From positions 1 to 32,723 of the forward strand of contig JAJRPO010000064.1 in the NCBI GenBank assembly GCA_024280735.1: a DNA stretch of 32,723 nucleotides, given 5' to 3'. A program made the position numbers and the translations under genes. Below, one piece after another: positions 8,144-15,402 of the stretch. Source of the DNA: Alphaproteobacteria bacterium. Its GTDB lineage: Bacteria; Pseudomonadota; Alphaproteobacteria; Rhodobacterales; Rhodobacteraceae. The notes below the pieces were generated by a model, which saw only the letters and a list, made by a program, of their open reading frames with translations, was not told where the DNA came from and ran no database searches. Every line of letters begins with the position of its first letter. Within the stretch, counting starts at the first letter, position 1.

Positions 8144-8943
8144 TCTTTTTCTTCATCGCCCAAGGCACCTAAGACCTTGAAAGGGCTTGTGGTTTTTGCG
8201 GTTCGAAACCCTTGATTTCGCGCATATGGTAATGGGGCTGCGAAGACCAGTTTTAGTAGGGTTTTGCGGGTATCGGAGTTTGGTGATGACCATAGATTCC
8301 AAGGGTTTACGAGGAATTTCATTGCGGTTCGAAAACTTTCGTCAAAGCTTTGGCCTACATCCTGTTTTTGAGTAATATTCTCGTTAATCAGGGCTTTTTC
8401 GGCCTCCAGTTTTTCCAGCTTACCCTCATAAGCCTGTATTGCCGAGGGGCTGGTGGTTTCAATAAGGCGGTCTGTCAGCTTGCTGATCGTGGTGTTGATG
8501 CCGGTCATTGCCCGTTTTTGTTCGCCACGCTTTTCCTCGTATCCCTGAAGGCGGTGATCCCAGATATCGCGGAACATGGCGGCGACGGCGGACATCAGTC
8601 CTGCGGAGGGGCGCATCTGTTTGATCAGGGCCTCGAATGCGCCTTCCAATACATCTTTGCGGATGGTTTTGCGATGCTCGTCGCATTGTTTGTTGAAACA
8701 CTCGTAATAGGGATAGTGTTTGTTACGGCCTTTGGCCCAATAGGCGGTGAGTTGGTTGCCACAGCAATCGCAGGTCACAAAGCCTCTGAGCGGGAAATCT
8801 TCCGAAACGTCTGCGCGTGAAGCAGCATAGGCCTTTTCGCTGAGCCGTTGCTGGATGCGTTGGAATACCTCTCAGGAAATAAGCGCTTTGTGCTTGCCCT
8901 TGGTCATGCCAACAAAAGCACTATCGCCAGCGTCATCGTATCG
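8144..8943 (-). pseudogene. Serine recombinase (resolvase/integrase family), decayed C-terminal part
   Basis: Minus-strand reading gives FVGMTKGKHKALIS, a stop (TGA, 8872-8874), then EVFQRIQQRLSEKAYAASR, a zinc-ribbon CDCCG...CFNKQC, and a coiled-coil helix region ending near NPWNLWSSP...TLLKLVF. This is the recombinase linker, zinc beta-ribbon and C-terminal helices of large serine recombinases. The catalytic N-terminal resolvase domain is missing: homology ends near 8943, where IS66 debris begins. The in-frame stop and missing N-terminus make it non-functional. The frame runs on antisense through tRNA-Ser, which is an artefact. It points to an old integrative element at this tRNA. Confidence 0.8.
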
Positions 8944-8947
8944 TAGT

Positions 8948-9091
8948 ATGCAGATCACTTGCCGCTACCGCCAATCACAAATCTATGACCGACAAGGCGT
9001 CGATATTGATCGCTCAACTCTGGCCTTCTGGGTCGACAAGGCTGCCCATGAACTGAAGCCCGTTCATGACGCTCTGCTGTCCCCCCGCTAG
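8948..9091 (+). pseudogene. IS66 transposase (TnpC) internal fragment, inverted
   Basis: The plus strand encodes RYRQSQIYDRQGVDIDRSTL followed by AFWVDKAAHELKPVHDALL. This is the internal segment of IS66-family TnpC just before its catalytic core (compare the usual YRQxQIYxRQGVxLxRSTLxxWVG). It has no start of its own. It lies in the opposite orientation to the rest of the IS66 genes next door, so an inversion has broken the element. Confidence 0.78.
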
Positions 9092-9094
9092 GCA

Positions 9095-9379
9095 CGGCGG
9101 ATCAATTGCTTCATCCTCGGCATGGGCGACAGCCATGGCCGTCTCAATGTCTTCTAATGCGAGGTGGTATTGATCGGAATGGCTTTTCTCAGACTTCGCG
9201 CCATAGAGGGTGCGTTTGAAGTCCGCCAGTAACTTCTCAAGCCTGATGATGAGGTCTTCCTTGCGCTTGATGACACTGTCTTGCTCCATCATCTTCATCT
9301 GCGAGGCCATGATAATGGCCTTCAGCACATCGATATCGTCAGGAAGATCAGCAGGGAAAGCCATGGTAATTTTTACCAT
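9095..9379 (-). pseudogene. IS66 transposase (TnpC), N-terminal fragment
   Basis: The minus strand encodes MAFPADLPDDIDVLKAI (from 9364; an upstream Met at 9379 is possible), then a coiled coil (MIEQ/KRKEDLIIRLEKLL-type heptads) and LYGAKSEKSHSDQYHLALED. This is the N-terminal part of IS66 TnpC. Similarity stops near 9095, where the sequence meets an inverted internal fragment of the same transposase, so the gene is truncated. It follows tnpB on the same strand, the normal IS66 order. Confidence 0.8.
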
Positions 9380-9417
9380 AATCTCGCCCTAACCGTCTGC
9401 GTAAAACCCTCTCCAAG

Positions 9418-9771
9418 TCATTCTGCCACAGCTGATGGACGGACCTCCAACGCTGTGACACGCCGCCAGTCGAGACCCGAGAACAGCGTTTCAAACTGCG
9501 CCGGATCAAGTCGCAAAACACCGTCGCGCATGGCGGGCCATTTAAACGCGTTCTGCTCAAGTCGCTTGTACGCCATGACGGGGCCAGCCCCATCCCACCA
9601 GATCATCTTGAGTCGGCCAGCACGTTTGGCGCGGAACACAAAGACAGCTCCGTCAAATGGCTTCTTTTGTAGTTGGCTTTGAACTAGTGACGCCAAACCA
9701 TCGTGCCCTTTGCGGAAGTCCACAGGTTTGGTTGCAACAAAAATCTGCACCCCATGCGAAGGGTCGATCAC
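9418..9771 (-). CDS. tnpB: IS66-family accessory protein TnpB (Orf2)
   Basis: The 117-residue protein has the TnpB pattern: VQIFVATKPVDFRKGHDGL, LASLVQSQLQ, then FVFRAKRAGRLKMIWWDGAG and a C-terminal FKWPAMRDGVLRL. TnpB is needed for IS66 transposition together with TnpA and TnpC; its biochemical role is unclear. The reading frame is intact, starting with GTG at 9771. The element is dead because tnpC is broken and rearranged, and no tnpA is recognisable upstream. Confidence 0.9.
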   Translation of the reverse strand: MIDPSHGVQIFVATKPVDFRKGHDGLASLVQSQLQKKPFDGAVFVFRAKRAGRLKMIWWDGAGPVMAYKRLEQNAFKWPAMRDGVLRLDPAQFETLFSGLDWRRVTALEVRPSAVAE

Positions 9772-9805
9772 AGCGCAGTACCGATCTCGGAAATACGACT
9801 TGCAG

Positions 9806-10153
9806 ATGGCCGATTACGATGGAGATGCAACCGTCGGAGATAGCATTTCCCTGAAACTGGCGGCCTTTCGATCGCGAAAGGGGCCTGAAATCCATGCGGT
9901 TTCTGCGGCCCCGACAAACAGCGAGCCCGGCACGCATATCCCAAAAATATTCAGCTCAAGAATCCGCGTCATCAATGGAATGGGATTTACTGACGACAAT
10001 ATTTTCATCCCACATGATCTGGTCACCGCTAATGCTTTCGATGATGAAGATACGACCACAGGCGTTGCAGTTTTGAACTACAACAAGAAGCCTCAAGCTT
10101 GGGGTTGGAAGGCAGTCACTATATCTGGAGCGGGGCCTAATCGGGAAATCTAG
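9806..10153 (+). CDS. Orphan hypothetical fragment, probably interrupted by IS66
   Basis: An open frame of 115 codons from an ATG at 9806 begins MADYDGDATVGDSISLKLAA and ends with WGWKAVTISGAGPNREI. I recognise no family. The frame continues upstream without a stop into the antisense of tnpB. This suggests the true N-terminus was lost when the IS66 element inserted or rearranged. There is no convincing Shine-Dalgarno before 9806. It may be a remnant rather than a functional gene. Confidence 0.35.
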   Translation: MADYDGDATVGDSISLKLAAFRSRKGPEIHAVSAAPTNSEPGTHIPKIFSSRIRVINGMGFTDDNIFIPHDLVTANAFDDEDTTTGVAVLNYNKKPQAWGWKAVTISGAGPNREI

Positions 10154-10288
10154 CGGAAACCCGACTTAGCACAGCGATTCTTGATGGTTATTCAGAGACC
10201 GTTCGCCCCAGAACCGCCCCACCGCCATTTTTCCTATCTCACACCCCAAAGACCCTGATGTGGCAGGCTGGCCACTCGTCGCGTTTTT

Positions 10289-10323
10289 GGGGATTAGCTC
10301 GAGGGTTAAACACTCTAATCCCC
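10289..10323. repeat. Inverted repeat upstream of pmtA
   Basis: GGGGATTAG (10289-10297) and CTAATCCCC (10315-10323) are a perfect 9-bp inverted repeat around 17 bases. It lies 70 bases before the methyltransferase start. It could be an operator or the stem of a transcript leader. No U-tract follows. Otherwise the gap 10154-10393 holds nothing I recognise. Confidence 0.45.
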
Positions 10324-10393
10324 GCTTGCGAGCCTGTCGCGTTTGCGTCATAAGCCGTCGTAATCACCACTTAACATTTGGGACATCAAGACT

Positions 10394-11014
10394 TTGGACC
10401 TTTCTGCAGTTAAAAGCTCTTATCGGGCCTGGGCACCGATTTATGACAAAACTTTCGGGGCGATTACTTCTGTTGGCCGCCGTCAGGCAATCCAGTATAT
10501 TAACGGGCTTCAGGGGCGGGTTTTGGAGGTCGGTGTTGGTACGGGTCTATCGCTGAAACACTACGCACCGCATCTGGATGTGACGGGGATCGATGTTTCC
10601 ACCCACATGCTCCGCAAAGCCCGCGAAAAAGTGCATAAAAAACAACTGGCCCATGTGTCCGGCATTCATGAAATGGACGCCCGCGCGATGGAATTCCCAG
10701 ACTACCATTTTGATGTGGTTGTGGCGATGTATCTGATTTCGGTGGTGCCGGACCCCGAGCAGGTGATCTCCGAGATGGCGCGGGTCTGTAAGCCGGGCGG
10801 CGAGGTGGTGATGGTCAACCATTTTGCCCGCGAACAAGGTGCCTTGTCATTGGCCGAGAAGGCCATGGCCCCCTTTGCCAGTAAAATCGGCTGGCACAGT
10901 GATTTCGCCTTTCACCGCACCCAAGGCGAGGCTGACCTGATCTTGCGTGAACAAAAGAAATACCCGCCGCTGGGGATGTTTACGTTTCTGCGGATGGAAA
11001 AACAGGCGGCTTGA
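10394..11014 (+). CDS. pmtA: Phosphatidylethanolamine N-methyltransferase, PmtA type
   Basis: The 206-residue protein is a class I SAM-dependent methyltransferase. It opens with VKSSYRAWAPIYDKTFG, has the SAM loop VLEVGVGTG (43-51) and GIDVS at the end of strand 2, then DARAMEFPDYHFDVVVAMYLISVVPDPEQVI and VCKPGGEVVMVNHF. This order and length match the Rhodobacter-type PmtA, which methylates phosphatidylethanolamine stepwise to phosphatidylcholine at the inner membrane. The start is a TTG at 10394, chosen because the family begins at this point; no good Shine-Dalgarno is visible. A ubiquinone-type methyltransferase is the main alternative. A GNAT gene follows 13 bases later. Confidence 0.8.
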   Translation: MDLSAVKSSYRAWAPIYDKTFGAITSVGRRQAIQYINGLQGRVLEVGVGTGLSLKHYAPHLDVTGIDVSTHMLRKAREKVHKKQLAHVSGIHEMDARAMEFPDYHFDVVVAMYLISVVPDPEQVISEMARVCKPGGEVVMVNHFAREQGALSLAEKAMAPFASKIGWHSDFAFHRTQGEADLILREQKKYPPLGMFTFLRMEKQAA

Positions 11015-11027
11015 AGGGCAGTTCACC

Positions 11028-11513
11028 ATGAACAAAACTTCACAAACAGCTATTACATTTGCGCGCTTGCGGGATGTCTTCCTTGATAAAATCGTCGCCC
11101 ATATGTCGAACCCACGGGTAGCCGAACATATGCCGCTTTTGACCGACAAATGGACCCGGCCAACCGCCGCAGCGTTTGTCGCCGCCAAAGAAGCCTGTTG
11201 GCAGCGCGATGGTCTGGGGCACTGGGCGTTTTTGCAGGATGGCAAGTACGTGGGTTGGGGAGGCTTTCAAAAAGAGGGCACCGAATGGGATTTTGGTCTG
11301 GTGCTGGAACCGGATCATTTTGGCCTTGGCACGCGGATCACAAAAATGGCGATTGAGTTTGCTTTTGCGGACGCGCGCATACCTTTCATTACATTCCTGT
11401 TGCCCCCGACGCGCAAAAAGCTAGGGGCGCTGGAACGGATTGGGGCGAAGTTTGTCGAAAATATTGACTATGAGGGCGCTGGTTTTCTGAAGTATCGGTT
11501 GGATACGGAGTGA
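11028..11513 (+). CDS. GNAT-family N-acetyltransferase
   Basis: The 161-residue protein shows a GNAT fold: VAHMSNPRVAEHMPLL, then GHWAFLQDGKYVGWGGFQKEG, WDFGLVLEPDHFGLGTRITK (acetyl-CoA loop GLGTRI) and a C-terminal LGALERIGAKFVENIDYEG. The substrate is unknown. The ATG at 11028 has a weak AGGGC ribosome-binding site and lies 13 bases after pmtA, so the two are probably cotranscribed. An upstream in-frame start inside pmtA is unlikely. Confidence 0.8.
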   Translation: MNKTSQTAITFARLRDVFLDKIVAHMSNPRVAEHMPLLTDKWTRPTAAAFVAAKEACWQRDGLGHWAFLQDGKYVGWGGFQKEGTEWDFGLVLEPDHFGLGTRITKMAIEFAFADARIPFITFLLPPTRKKLGALERIGAKFVENIDYEGAGFLKYRLDTE

Positions 11514-11697
11514 CAGCTTTGGCGATGGGAAAACATACTGGTTAAGCGGTTTGCCGTACAATCTCAGTGATCCAAAATATTTGAAATGCAAAATTTTGGA
11601 AAAGCTAAAATGGATTCTCCAAATGCGTGAGGAATTACTAGCAATACTCAACCCATGGCCATTGACTTTAAACGATGCGGATCAATACAGTTGTTGA
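11507..11697 (+). other. Short open frame without a clear start after the GNAT gene
   Basis: A frame of about 60 codons containing GLPYNLSDPKYLKCKILEKL and ending LNPWPLTLNDADQYSC stays open from the end of the GNAT gene to a TGA at 11697. It looks protein-like but has no well-placed ATG or ribosome-binding site; a TTG within GLPYN is possible. It could be a small gene or a remnant. The gap 11514-11744 holds nothing else I can name. Confidence 0.2.
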
Positions 11698-11744
11698 AAC
11701 AAAACCCCACTCGCGGCTATCAGTGCTAACATTAGGAACATCTA

Positions 11745-12311
11745 TTGTTTTTAACATCCAGAATATTACGTATTTTCAGTGTCCTATTTGCCTGTGCAAT
11801 AACTTCGACGCCCGTCGCTTACGCTAAGGATATTCGGTGGAAGCCAGAATTGGCCACGATCGGCGATTATGTTACGATCGACCAAAGCCAAGGTGGGCGC
11901 ATTCATCATGTGTTTAAGGGGAAGTCTGGACGAGCATTTATCATAGAAAGCTTCCGAGGGCGTTCGCCCCAAGGCGTGTCTGTTTTCACAACTTACTTAG
12001 ATAAAAACGGGAATTATTTACGTTGGGTACGCGCTGACGGTTTTGAAATTCGGTTTAAACCGCATGACTGTACAAGAACAATTGGGCGATGCAAATACAC
12101 CGAAATCCACTCAGACGGAAAACGCAACAACCGAACCCGCGTCACCAAAGTGACCCGCACAGGCTTCAGCTTTCAGGAGTATGACCACGAAGGGAAGTTT
12201 CTATTTGGCGGGAGAATAACCTTGGATGAACGTGGGAATGCGGGGAACGGCACGATACAAGGGTACCAAGGAAAGCAGCGCTTTCGCCTAATCAAACGCA
12301 TTTATCAATAA
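11745..12311 (+). CDS. Secreted protein of unknown function
   Basis: The 188-residue product has a Sec signal peptide: basic LTSRILR, a hydrophobic IFSVLFACAITSTPV core and a likely cut after AYA (about residue 27). The mature part is basic and beta-rich (YVTIDQSQGGRIHHVFKGKS, GRAFIIESFRGRSP, FLFGGRITLDERGNAGNGTI). It has two cysteines (HDCTRTIGRC) that could form a disulfide in the periplasm. I recognise no family. The start is a TTG at 11745, supported by AGGA seven bases upstream. It has its own upstream region and stands alone. The A/T content is higher than in the flanking genes. Confidence 0.7.
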   Translation: MFLTSRILRIFSVLFACAITSTPVAYAKDIRWKPELATIGDYVTIDQSQGGRIHHVFKGKSGRAFIIESFRGRSPQGVSVFTTYLDKNGNYLRWVRADGFEIRFKPHDCTRTIGRCKYTEIHSDGKRNNRTRVTKVTRTGFSFQEYDHEGKFLFGGRITLDERGNAGNGTIQGYQGKQRFRLIKRIYQ

Positions 12312-12382
12312 CTTTCTTATAGGCTTAAATTATTTGGGCCTAGCTGGTAATTTGAAACAGCAATCAAATATGCTTCTTACCG

Positions 12383-12877
12383 CTAACGCCCCCACTTGCC
12401 AATCATCCCAGCAACCCCGTCCAGCGCCCCATCCACCAACTCTAACGCCAGCAACCTGTCTGGATTTGTCGGCGGCGGAAATTCCAGCGCAGGCGTGCGG
12501 GTAAACCCGAACCGGCTGTAATACGGCGCGTCGCCTACCAGAATGACCCGGTTCCAGCCCAACTCTCGGGCTTTGGTCAGGCTGTCGCGGATCAACACGC
12601 CGCCCACACCTTCGCCTTGGTGGGTTGGGTGGACTGCCACAGGCCCCAGCAGCAGCGCCGCGTCGCGCTGCGGACCGATCTGCACCGGCCAATAGCGGAT
12701 TGCCCCGGCGACGCAGTTGTAGCTGTCGCGCGCCACCAGACACAGGGCACCAACCGCCGCCACTCCCTCGCGCAAGCGGTAAGAACTCAACGCCTCGCGC
12801 CCCGGCGCAAAGGCCAGATCATAGAGGAATTCCACCTCGTGCCAGTCAGCGTCCGTTTCCGGGGCAAGATGGAACAT
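12383..12877 (-). CDS. YhbS-like GNAT N-acetyltransferase
   Basis: The 164-residue protein fits the YhbS-type acetyltransferases. It contains EVEFLYDLAFAPGREALSSY, LLLGPVAVHPTHQGEGVGGV (acetyl-CoA loop QGEGVG), ILVGDAPYYSRFGFTRTPAL and LELVDGALDGVAG near the end. The substrate is unknown. I prefer the ATG at 12877 (MFHLAPET, with GAAGGG upstream); an ATG eleven codons earlier at 12910 is also possible. It diverges from the flavin-reductase-like gene across a gap of less than 100 bases. Confidence 0.85.
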   Translation of the reverse strand: MFHLAPETDADWHEVEFLYDLAFAPGREALSSYRLREGVAAVGALCLVARDSYNCVAGAIRYWPVQIGPQRDAALLLGPVAVHPTHQGEGVGGVLIRDSLTKARELGWNRVILVGDAPYYSRFGFTRTPALEFPPPTNPDRLLALELVDGALDGVAGMIGKWGR

Positions 12878-12971
12878 ATCGGCGTGCCCTTCGGCCTCGT
12901 TGCGCCACATTTGGCGAAACCTCTGGAACCCGCGATAACATGGGGCTAGAGGAGGGGCAAACCTTCAATGT

Positions 12972-13586
12972 ATGAGTGATCCAACAATGTTCTACCGCCC
13001 CAAAGACGGCCACCCCCTGCCCCACAACCCGTTCAAAGCCATCATCGCGCCGCGCCCCATCGGCTGGATTTCCACGGTGGACGCCGACGGGCGCGCCAAC
13101 CTTGCCCCCTATTCGTTTTTCAACGGCATCAACGAGGCCCCGCCGATGGTAATGTTTGCCAGCGGCAGCCACAAACTGGGGCTGGACGAGCGCAAGGACT
13201 CGCTGGCCAATATTCTGGAAACCGAGCAGTTTTGCGTGAACATCGTTTCAACGGAACTCGCCGACGCGATGAACAAAACCAGCGGCCATTTCCCCTATGG
13301 CACGGATGAATTTGAACAGGCCGGTCTGGCCAAAACCGCAGGGCGCGAGGTCAACGTACCCTTTGTAACCGCCGCCCCCGTGACGATGGAATGCACCCTG
13401 TATAAAGTCATCGATCTGCCGGGTTCCCAGCATATGGTGATTGGCGAGGTTGTCGGCATTCACATCGATGACGCGCATATAAAAGACGGATTGCTGGACG
13501 TCACCAGCTATCAACCATTGGCCCGTCTTGGCTATCACGACTATGCGTCTGTGACTGAGGTGTTCTCGCTGAAACGGCCAGAGTAG
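12972..13586 (+). CDS. Flavin reductase-like FMN-binding split-barrel protein
   Basis: The 204-residue protein is of the flavin reductase/DIM6-NTAB type. It has FKAIIAPRPIGWISTVDADG, RANLAPYSFFNGINEAPPMV, DSLANILETEQFCVNIVS and a C-terminal YQPLARLGYHDYASV. These are the FMN-binding split-barrel landmarks. Members reduce flavin with NAD(P)H for a partner oxygenase or bind FMN with other roles; no partner oxygenase is nearby. The ATG at 12972 is the only sensible start. The gene is monocistronic and divergent from the YhbS-like gene. Confidence 0.86.
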   Translation: MSDPTMFYRPKDGHPLPHNPFKAIIAPRPIGWISTVDADGRANLAPYSFFNGINEAPPMVMFASGSHKLGLDERKDSLANILETEQFCVNIVSTELADAMNKTSGHFPYGTDEFEQAGLAKTAGREVNVPFVTAAPVTMECTLYKVIDLPGSQHMVIGEVVGIHIDDAHIKDGLLDVTSYQPLARLGYHDYASVTEVFSLKRPE

Positions 13587-14044
13587 CGGGGCAGCGAACG
13601 CATGCTTAACGGGATCGCAAGGGTTTGCGCGCTATAACCTGCCTCGACGTCACAAGTGGTTCAAGGGTGTTCCTCCTATTAGCAAGGAGGTTCCCCCAAG
13701 GTTCCGGACCCATCGGACTAACATCCCGACCGGAATCGCCAAAATCACCGAAAGATCATTAGGTGCAGGCTTAAAACCCCTGAACGGCATATAACCGCAA
13801 CGGCGGGCCCGCCTTTCTTATTCCTACTTTGGAAAAAGCCTTCCCCTGCCAGCAATTAGCGCTGTGCGGGGCGAAGGGGATTCTGGGGTTGAAACATTCT
13901 GCCGCATTCCGGCCTCTGGCCTGTCCCACCTCATCAAGGAAATGCGGGCAGGTGGCGTTATCCTCCGGGACCCACAAGGGATGAAACCGATCTTTAGACC
14001 CGATACACAAAGCCTCGGACAGGCTCTTTTAAAACCGGCCCAAC
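13587..14044. other. 458-base stretch without a recognisable gene
   Basis: Only weak structure is visible. CCTCCT (13672-13677) and AGGAGG (13685-13690) form a 6-bp hairpin. The GC palindrome GGCGGGCCCGCC is followed by TTTCTTATT near 13803-13823, a possible terminator for plus-strand transcripts. Short open frames on both strands (for example VILRDPQGMKPIFRPDTQSL on plus near 13960) match nothing I know. The stretch could be a decayed gene or an uncharacterised RNA. It is not RNase P RNA or tmRNA by their conserved cores. Confidence 0.3.
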
Positions 14045-15097
14045 CTAAGCGCGCAAGCCAGCAAGCGCAGTCTGACAGAGCCTTTTAATTGGATTCCTGC
14101 TCCCCTTTGCGCGAGGACGGCTCAATGTCATCAACGCATCGGAGGCCGCCATTTCCCCTGTATCCCCGCCAACATTCAAGTCGGAAACAGAAGGTCGCAT
14201 GGTACGTATCGCCAAATCGCCCTGCACCTGCATCGTTTTTTCCCGAACACTGTCGCGCGCTTGCGAAATACACTCCAAACGCGACGACACATCAAAGGTT
14301 GAAATCTTTATTGAATTCCCCGATCTAATCGCAATCTCCCCTGTGAGGGCAGTATCGAATCCATTTTCTAACATCTCTAGCGCCCTACTCAGTAGGATTT
14401 TTTCCAAATTTTGGGTCAATTTCGTCGGGCGCGCCGTGGTCAGTAAAAAACGATTATCCCCGTCATAAGCAATCTTGGTGACGGCAGACCCGACAACTTC
14501 AGTTATGAGTTTGCACATATCCTTTGACAGTTCTGAATTCACCGCATCATAGTCGACCCCGGTAATTTCCAATGCAACAACATAGTTGGAAAAACCTTTT
14601 TCCGAGGCTCGAAGAACCGCATTTTCCAACCTCAGAAGTGCATCATTTTCTGCCAGCGAATTATGAAATGCGGCTTGGGTCTGTTTCATCTGTTCCACAA
14701 CTTGCGCATATTCGCGCACACGGTTGCTTAATATTTCTGCGGCCCTGATACGCGCACCCAGATCCAATCCATTAAAGGGCTTACTGACAAAATCCGTAGC
14801 CCCCGCGCAATACGCTTGGTCGATTGAATTTTGATCCGTCAATGCCGTGATCATTACAATCGGCGCATGTTTATAATCGGGCATTTCCCGGATTTTTGCG
14901 CATAACTCAATCCCGTCAATTCCCGGCATGAGAATGTCCAGCAAACAACAGTCAAAAGGAACTTCGGTATTTTGCAGCACCTCCAACGCCTCCGCTCCCG
15001 AAGCGGCCAGCGTCAAATCAAGGTAATTTGCCCTTGTCAAAGTAACACTTAAAATCTCAAGTGCTACTGGATCGTCGTCTACAGCAAGTATTTTCAT
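14045..15097 (-). CDS. Response regulator: REC domain plus degenerate GGDEF-like domain
   Basis: Residues 1-120 are a complete receiver domain: acidic pair Asp7/Asp8, phospho-acceptor Asp54 in CCLLDILMPG, Thr84 and Lys106 in VSKPF. A helical linker (121-165) follows. Residues 168-285 then follow the GGDEF layout (YVVALEITGVDYDAVNSEL, then TKIAYDGDNRFLLTT), but the signature is YDGDNRF instead of GGDEF, so cyclase activity is unlikely. The tail (about 290-350) is poorly conserved-looking and basic. It may act as a phosphorylation-controlled signalling or binding module. The start has AGGAAC eight bases upstream. No partner kinase is adjacent. Confidence 0.75.
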   Translation of the reverse strand: MKILAVDDDPVALEILSVTLTRANYLDLTLAASGAEALEVLQNTEVPFDCCLLDILMPGIDGIELCAKIREMPDYKHAPIVMITALTDQNSIDQAYCAGATDFVSKPFNGLDLGARIRAAEILSNRVREYAQVVEQMKQTQAAFHNSLAENDALLRLENAVLRASEKGFSNYVVALEITGVDYDAVNSELSKDMCKLITEVVGSAVTKIAYDGDNRFLLTTARPTKLTQNLEKILLSRALEMLENGFDTALTGEIAIRSGNSIKISTFDVSSRLECISQARDSVREKTMQVQGDLAIRTMRPSVSDLNVGGDTGEMAASDALMTLSRPRAKGSRNPIKRLCQTALAGLRA

Positions 15098-15402
15098 AAT
15101 TTTGTTCCTGTAATCTGTTAACTACACCGAGCAACATTTCCCAAGCACTTTTCCTTGGCCATTGTTTCCAAATTAGAATTAGAATGGGATATTTACAGGG
15201 ACATTATGTGACTATTTCAAGACAATAGTTCATATCTGCCTAATAATCTGGGGGCTTTACTTGCCAGCGCCTTCGTCAGCTTAATATTTCAACCTATTTT
15301 GCGGACTCTGTGATGCCGGTGCCGGCTAAAACTGAGTCCGCAAGAATAGTTCACTCGACAAGCAGAATGGGCCAGCCTTTATTAAAGCCAGCCCATTTTT
15401 TA
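15098..15402. other. Intergenic stretch upstream of the response regulator and downstream of clpB
   Basis: No gene is visible. It contains the AT-rich upstream region of the response regulator (about 15100-15230) and the hairpin after clpB at 15366-15397. I see no clear promoter consensus. Confidence 0.5.
15366..15397 (-). terminator. Hairpin downstream of clpB, possible terminator
   Basis: On the minus strand AATGGGCTGGCTTT pairs with AAGGCTGGCCCATT around an AATA loop, a 14-bp stem using three G-U pairs. It begins six bases after the clpB stop. The minus strand has only a weak T-rich tail afterwards. On the plus strand the same hairpin is followed by TTTTTT but has mismatches. It is most likely the clpB transcript end. 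Confidence 0.5.

Noticed and set aside
13771..14010. 79-codon minus-strand frame and 74-codon plus-strand frame in the gap before the response regulator
   Set aside because: They overlap each other, match no family, and lack ribosome-binding sites; treated as unexplained gap instead.
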